Shown here in pieces: positions 25,004-26,404 of a stretch of DNA of 26,404 nt (the stretch's first letter is position 1; every line of letters starts with the position of its first letter). This stretch comes from JAUMXJ01 sp041781135 (lineage in GTDB: Bacteria; Bacillota; Clostridia; Peptostreptococcales; Acidaminobacteraceae). The DNA is taken from NCBI GenBank assembly GCA_041781135.1, contig JBHAZV010000014.1, forward strand, positions 1 to 26,404. Reading direction: 5' to 3'. The translations under genes were made by a program, and so were the position numbers. The notes beneath the pieces are model-generated. The model worked only from the letters and a program-made list of their open reading frames with translations, had not been told where the DNA came from and did no database searches.

Positions 25004-26159
25004 CCAAGAAAGCCCCCTGTTTTTTTGCTATTTCCGCAAAAGTTCTGCGATTTGTGTTTGTAAGCCGAAAAGCGTCAGAATAAAGGGTTTTACCCTCTTT
25101 TACACTTTCGAGCAGCATTTCAAAAAAACGTTTATCTATTCTACTGACTGCTGTACGATAGTAATCTCCGCCCTTATGCTTCTTACGCCGAGCATTATAT
25201 TGTTCCGCGGCATCCTTTGCGATTTTTTCATACAGCAAATTATCAATAAATTTGTTATCTAATGCTTTTCTGGCAATGACTGTAATACCGCATCTGAAAA
25301 ATTTTGCCAAAGCCTGTATTCTACACTCTGCCTCCGCGCCATGGTACTCTGTTTCCCACTTTTTAATAAACAGCGCTTGCGGCGCTATTATTTCGGCAGC
25401 TACGGCATTACAAATTACCTCGGTTTTTTTAATCTTTTTTTCTGTGCCATAACGGTCATTAAACAGGCTGTTTTCGCCAATGCAAATATGCGCGAATTCG
25501 TGCAGCAAAGAAAACAACCTGCCGTTAACAGAGTCGTTGGAATTGATAAATATTAGCGGAGCGAATTCATCAATCAAAGTGAACGCTCTAAATTCGTTTA
25601 TATCCAGAGGTCTGCGGGTATTATTTCCTACAATTCCGCTCATCATAACAATAACGCCAGAATTACTTATAACCGAACGCATTAAACGGAAATATTCCTC
25701 AGTAGTTTGGGATTTGCTAAACCAACCATCAGATATACGCAATATTTTTCTTACAGAATCGGCAAACATCTGCACATTCTCTTGTCGCTTAAGGGCGCCA
25801 ACAAAAGATATCGCAGAATTACTTTCAGAAATCAAGTGTTCTCTCGCCCATTCCTGCACAAGCTCCATATTATGGATAATTTCAACAAGATTTCGGCTCG
25901 GATTTTCAAGCGCGGCGCTGTCAACAGTTCTATAATCCACGAGGGAAAGATTTTCTGTAGGCGGAGTTTGCAAAAAGAAGTACCCAAAAGGTACTCCGGT
26001 TGCTTTGCTCGCATTTTCAATCTGATTGAAAGTAGGTGTTTTTTTCCCGGCACGCCAGAGCTTAAGATTGCTGCTTACATTATTTGGCAAAGAATCGATC
26101 TGAACATTTGCCATAAGCCAATCAATAATTTCGTTAGAAATATTCACCTTGACTTGCAT
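24996..26159 (-). CDS. XRE-like regulator with ImmA/IrrE metallopeptidase domain (putative antitoxin)
   Basis: A 388-residue protein. The N-terminus (about 10-62: DWLMANVQIDSLP, KLWRAGKKTPTFNQIENASK) is an HTH XRE-like domain; the central and C-terminal parts hold the zinc site HEFAH (220-224) followed by CNAVAAEIIAP, which supplies the third ligand, as in ImmA/IrrE (COG2856) proteases. Such proteins cleave or control repressors and are found as partners of toxins. The ATG at 26159 has a perfect AGGAGGTGAT Shine-Dalgarno at 26163-26172; the GTG one codon earlier overlaps less ideally. A sigma-A promoter lies upstream. Base composition looks more AT-rich than addAB and murC, a hint of horizontal acquisition. 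Confidence 0.88.
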   Translation of the reverse strand: MQVKVNISNEIIDWLMANVQIDSLPNNVSSNLKLWRAGKKTPTFNQIENASKATGVPFGYFFLQTPPTENLSLVDYRTVDSAALENPSRNLVEIIHNMELVQEWAREHLISESNSAISFVGALKRQENVQMFADSVRKILRISDGWFSKSQTTEEYFRLMRSVISNSGVIVMMSGIVGNNTRRPLDINEFRAFTLIDEFAPLIFINSNDSVNGRLFSLLHEFAHICIGENSLFNDRYGTEKKIKKTEVICNAVAAEIIAPQALFIKKWETEYHGAEAECRIQALAKFFRCGITVIARKALDNKFIDNLLYEKIAKDAAEQYNARRKKHKGGDYYRTAVSRIDKRFFEMLLESVKEGKTLYSDAFRLTNTNRRTFAEIAKKQGAFLDE

Positions 26160-26162
26160 CAC

Positions 26163-26172
26163 ATCACCTCCT
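26163..26172 (-). promoter_or_regulatory. strong Shine-Dalgarno of the XRE/ImmA gene
   Basis: The minus strand reads AGGAGGTGAT, a full complement to the 16S rRNA 3' end. It lies 3 nt from the ATG at 26159 (GGAGG to ATG 7 nt), which decides between the ATG and the GTG one codon upstream. Confidence 0.8.
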
Positions 26173-26215
26173 CCTGTGCTTGTTGAAGGGCATTTCTAAG
26201 GCCTGTTCCACCAAA

Positions 26216-26244
26216 ATTATACTTTACTTTTATAACAAAATCAA
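26216..26244 (-). promoter_or_regulatory. sigma-A promoter of the XRE/ImmA-PIN module
   Basis: TTGATT (26244-26239) and a perfect TATAAT (26221-26216) are separated by 17 nt on the minus strand. Transcription would start near 26209, giving a leader of about 50 nt before the ATG at 26159. Confidence 0.8.
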
Positions 26245-26261
26245 CTTAACAGCTTGTTTGA

Positions 26262-26404
26262 CAGCTTGTACTCACATCGCTGCCGGTTTTCGCTAACCAG
26301 TTCGCTATCGATGGCAACTCTAATGCTGAAAACCTTAAGCACTTCGGCTTCATCTCCGGTGGTACCGGCGGTGACCTCATGCTCGATAAAACTCTTACCA
26401 GAGC
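26262..26404 (+). CDS. N-terminus of a third SLH-type surface protein, no start visible, runs off the window
   Basis: The frame from 26262 encodes QLVLTSLPVFANQFAIDG, which looks like the end of a signal peptide plus its cleavage region, then ENLKHFGFISGGTGGDLML followed by DKTLTR. The latter matches the start of the SLH region in both other SLH proteins of the window (LK-FGFI-GGT-GDLM). A TGA lies in frame at 26259, and no ATG, GTG or TTG lies in frame between it and this segment, so the start is missing. Either the 5' end was lost or shifted, or a sequencing error is present. GGT, ACC, AAC and CTT codons resemble a highly expressed gene. The rest of the gene is outside the window. Confidence 0.6.

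Overview
The window looks like a moderate-GC, anaerobic Gram-positive (Clostridia-type Firmicutes) genome. Pointers are AddAB instead of RecBCD, S-layer-homology (SLH) surface proteins, a CyuA-type Fe-S cysteine desulfidase, an EAL-HDOD (YuxH-like) protein and tRNA genes with encoded CCA. The family-level placement is inference.

Left end (1-2800, + strand): the 3' end of an unrecognised gene with its terminator; a promoter and a three-tRNA cluster (Leu-UAA, Met-CAU, Gln-UUG); an RluF-type 23S rRNA pseudouridine synthase; and an EamA/DMT transporter. A shared bidirectional terminator at about 2755-2796 separates these from the genes on the opposite strand.

Centre (2802-24396, all - strand): ten tightly packed genes, transcribed right to left as addB, addA, SLH protein 2, diguanylate cyclase 2, diguanylate cyclase 1, SLH protein 1, EAL-HDOD protein, Thr-rich lipoprotein, murC, cyuA. 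Junctions are overlaps or short gaps (4-nt ATGA overlap, 8-nt overlap, gaps of 2 to 31 nt), so one or a few transcripts are likely. The middle six genes form a compact unit: two secreted SLH/Ig-like wall proteins around two paralogous TPR-GAF-GGDEF enzymes, then a degenerate EAL-HDOD effector and a lipoprotein. I read this as a c-di-GMP/cell-surface module set between DNA repair and peptidoglycan genes.

Two things stand out in the centre. First, addA is broken by one extra T in a seven-T run: the Walker A N-terminus and the rest of the helicase-nuclease lie in different frames. Second, addA, addB and murC carry in-frame tandem repeats with periods of 12, 15, 18, 21, 33 and 39 bp, which add low-complexity linkers to conserved enzymes.

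Right end (24488-26404): a two-gene module on the - strand, an XRE/ImmA-IrrE metallopeptidase and a DUF4411-type PIN protein, with a strong promoter and Shine-Dalgarno. It resembles a toxin-antitoxin pair. Next to it, on the + strand, the window ends in the N-terminus of a third SLH-type surface protein whose reading frame has no visible start codon.
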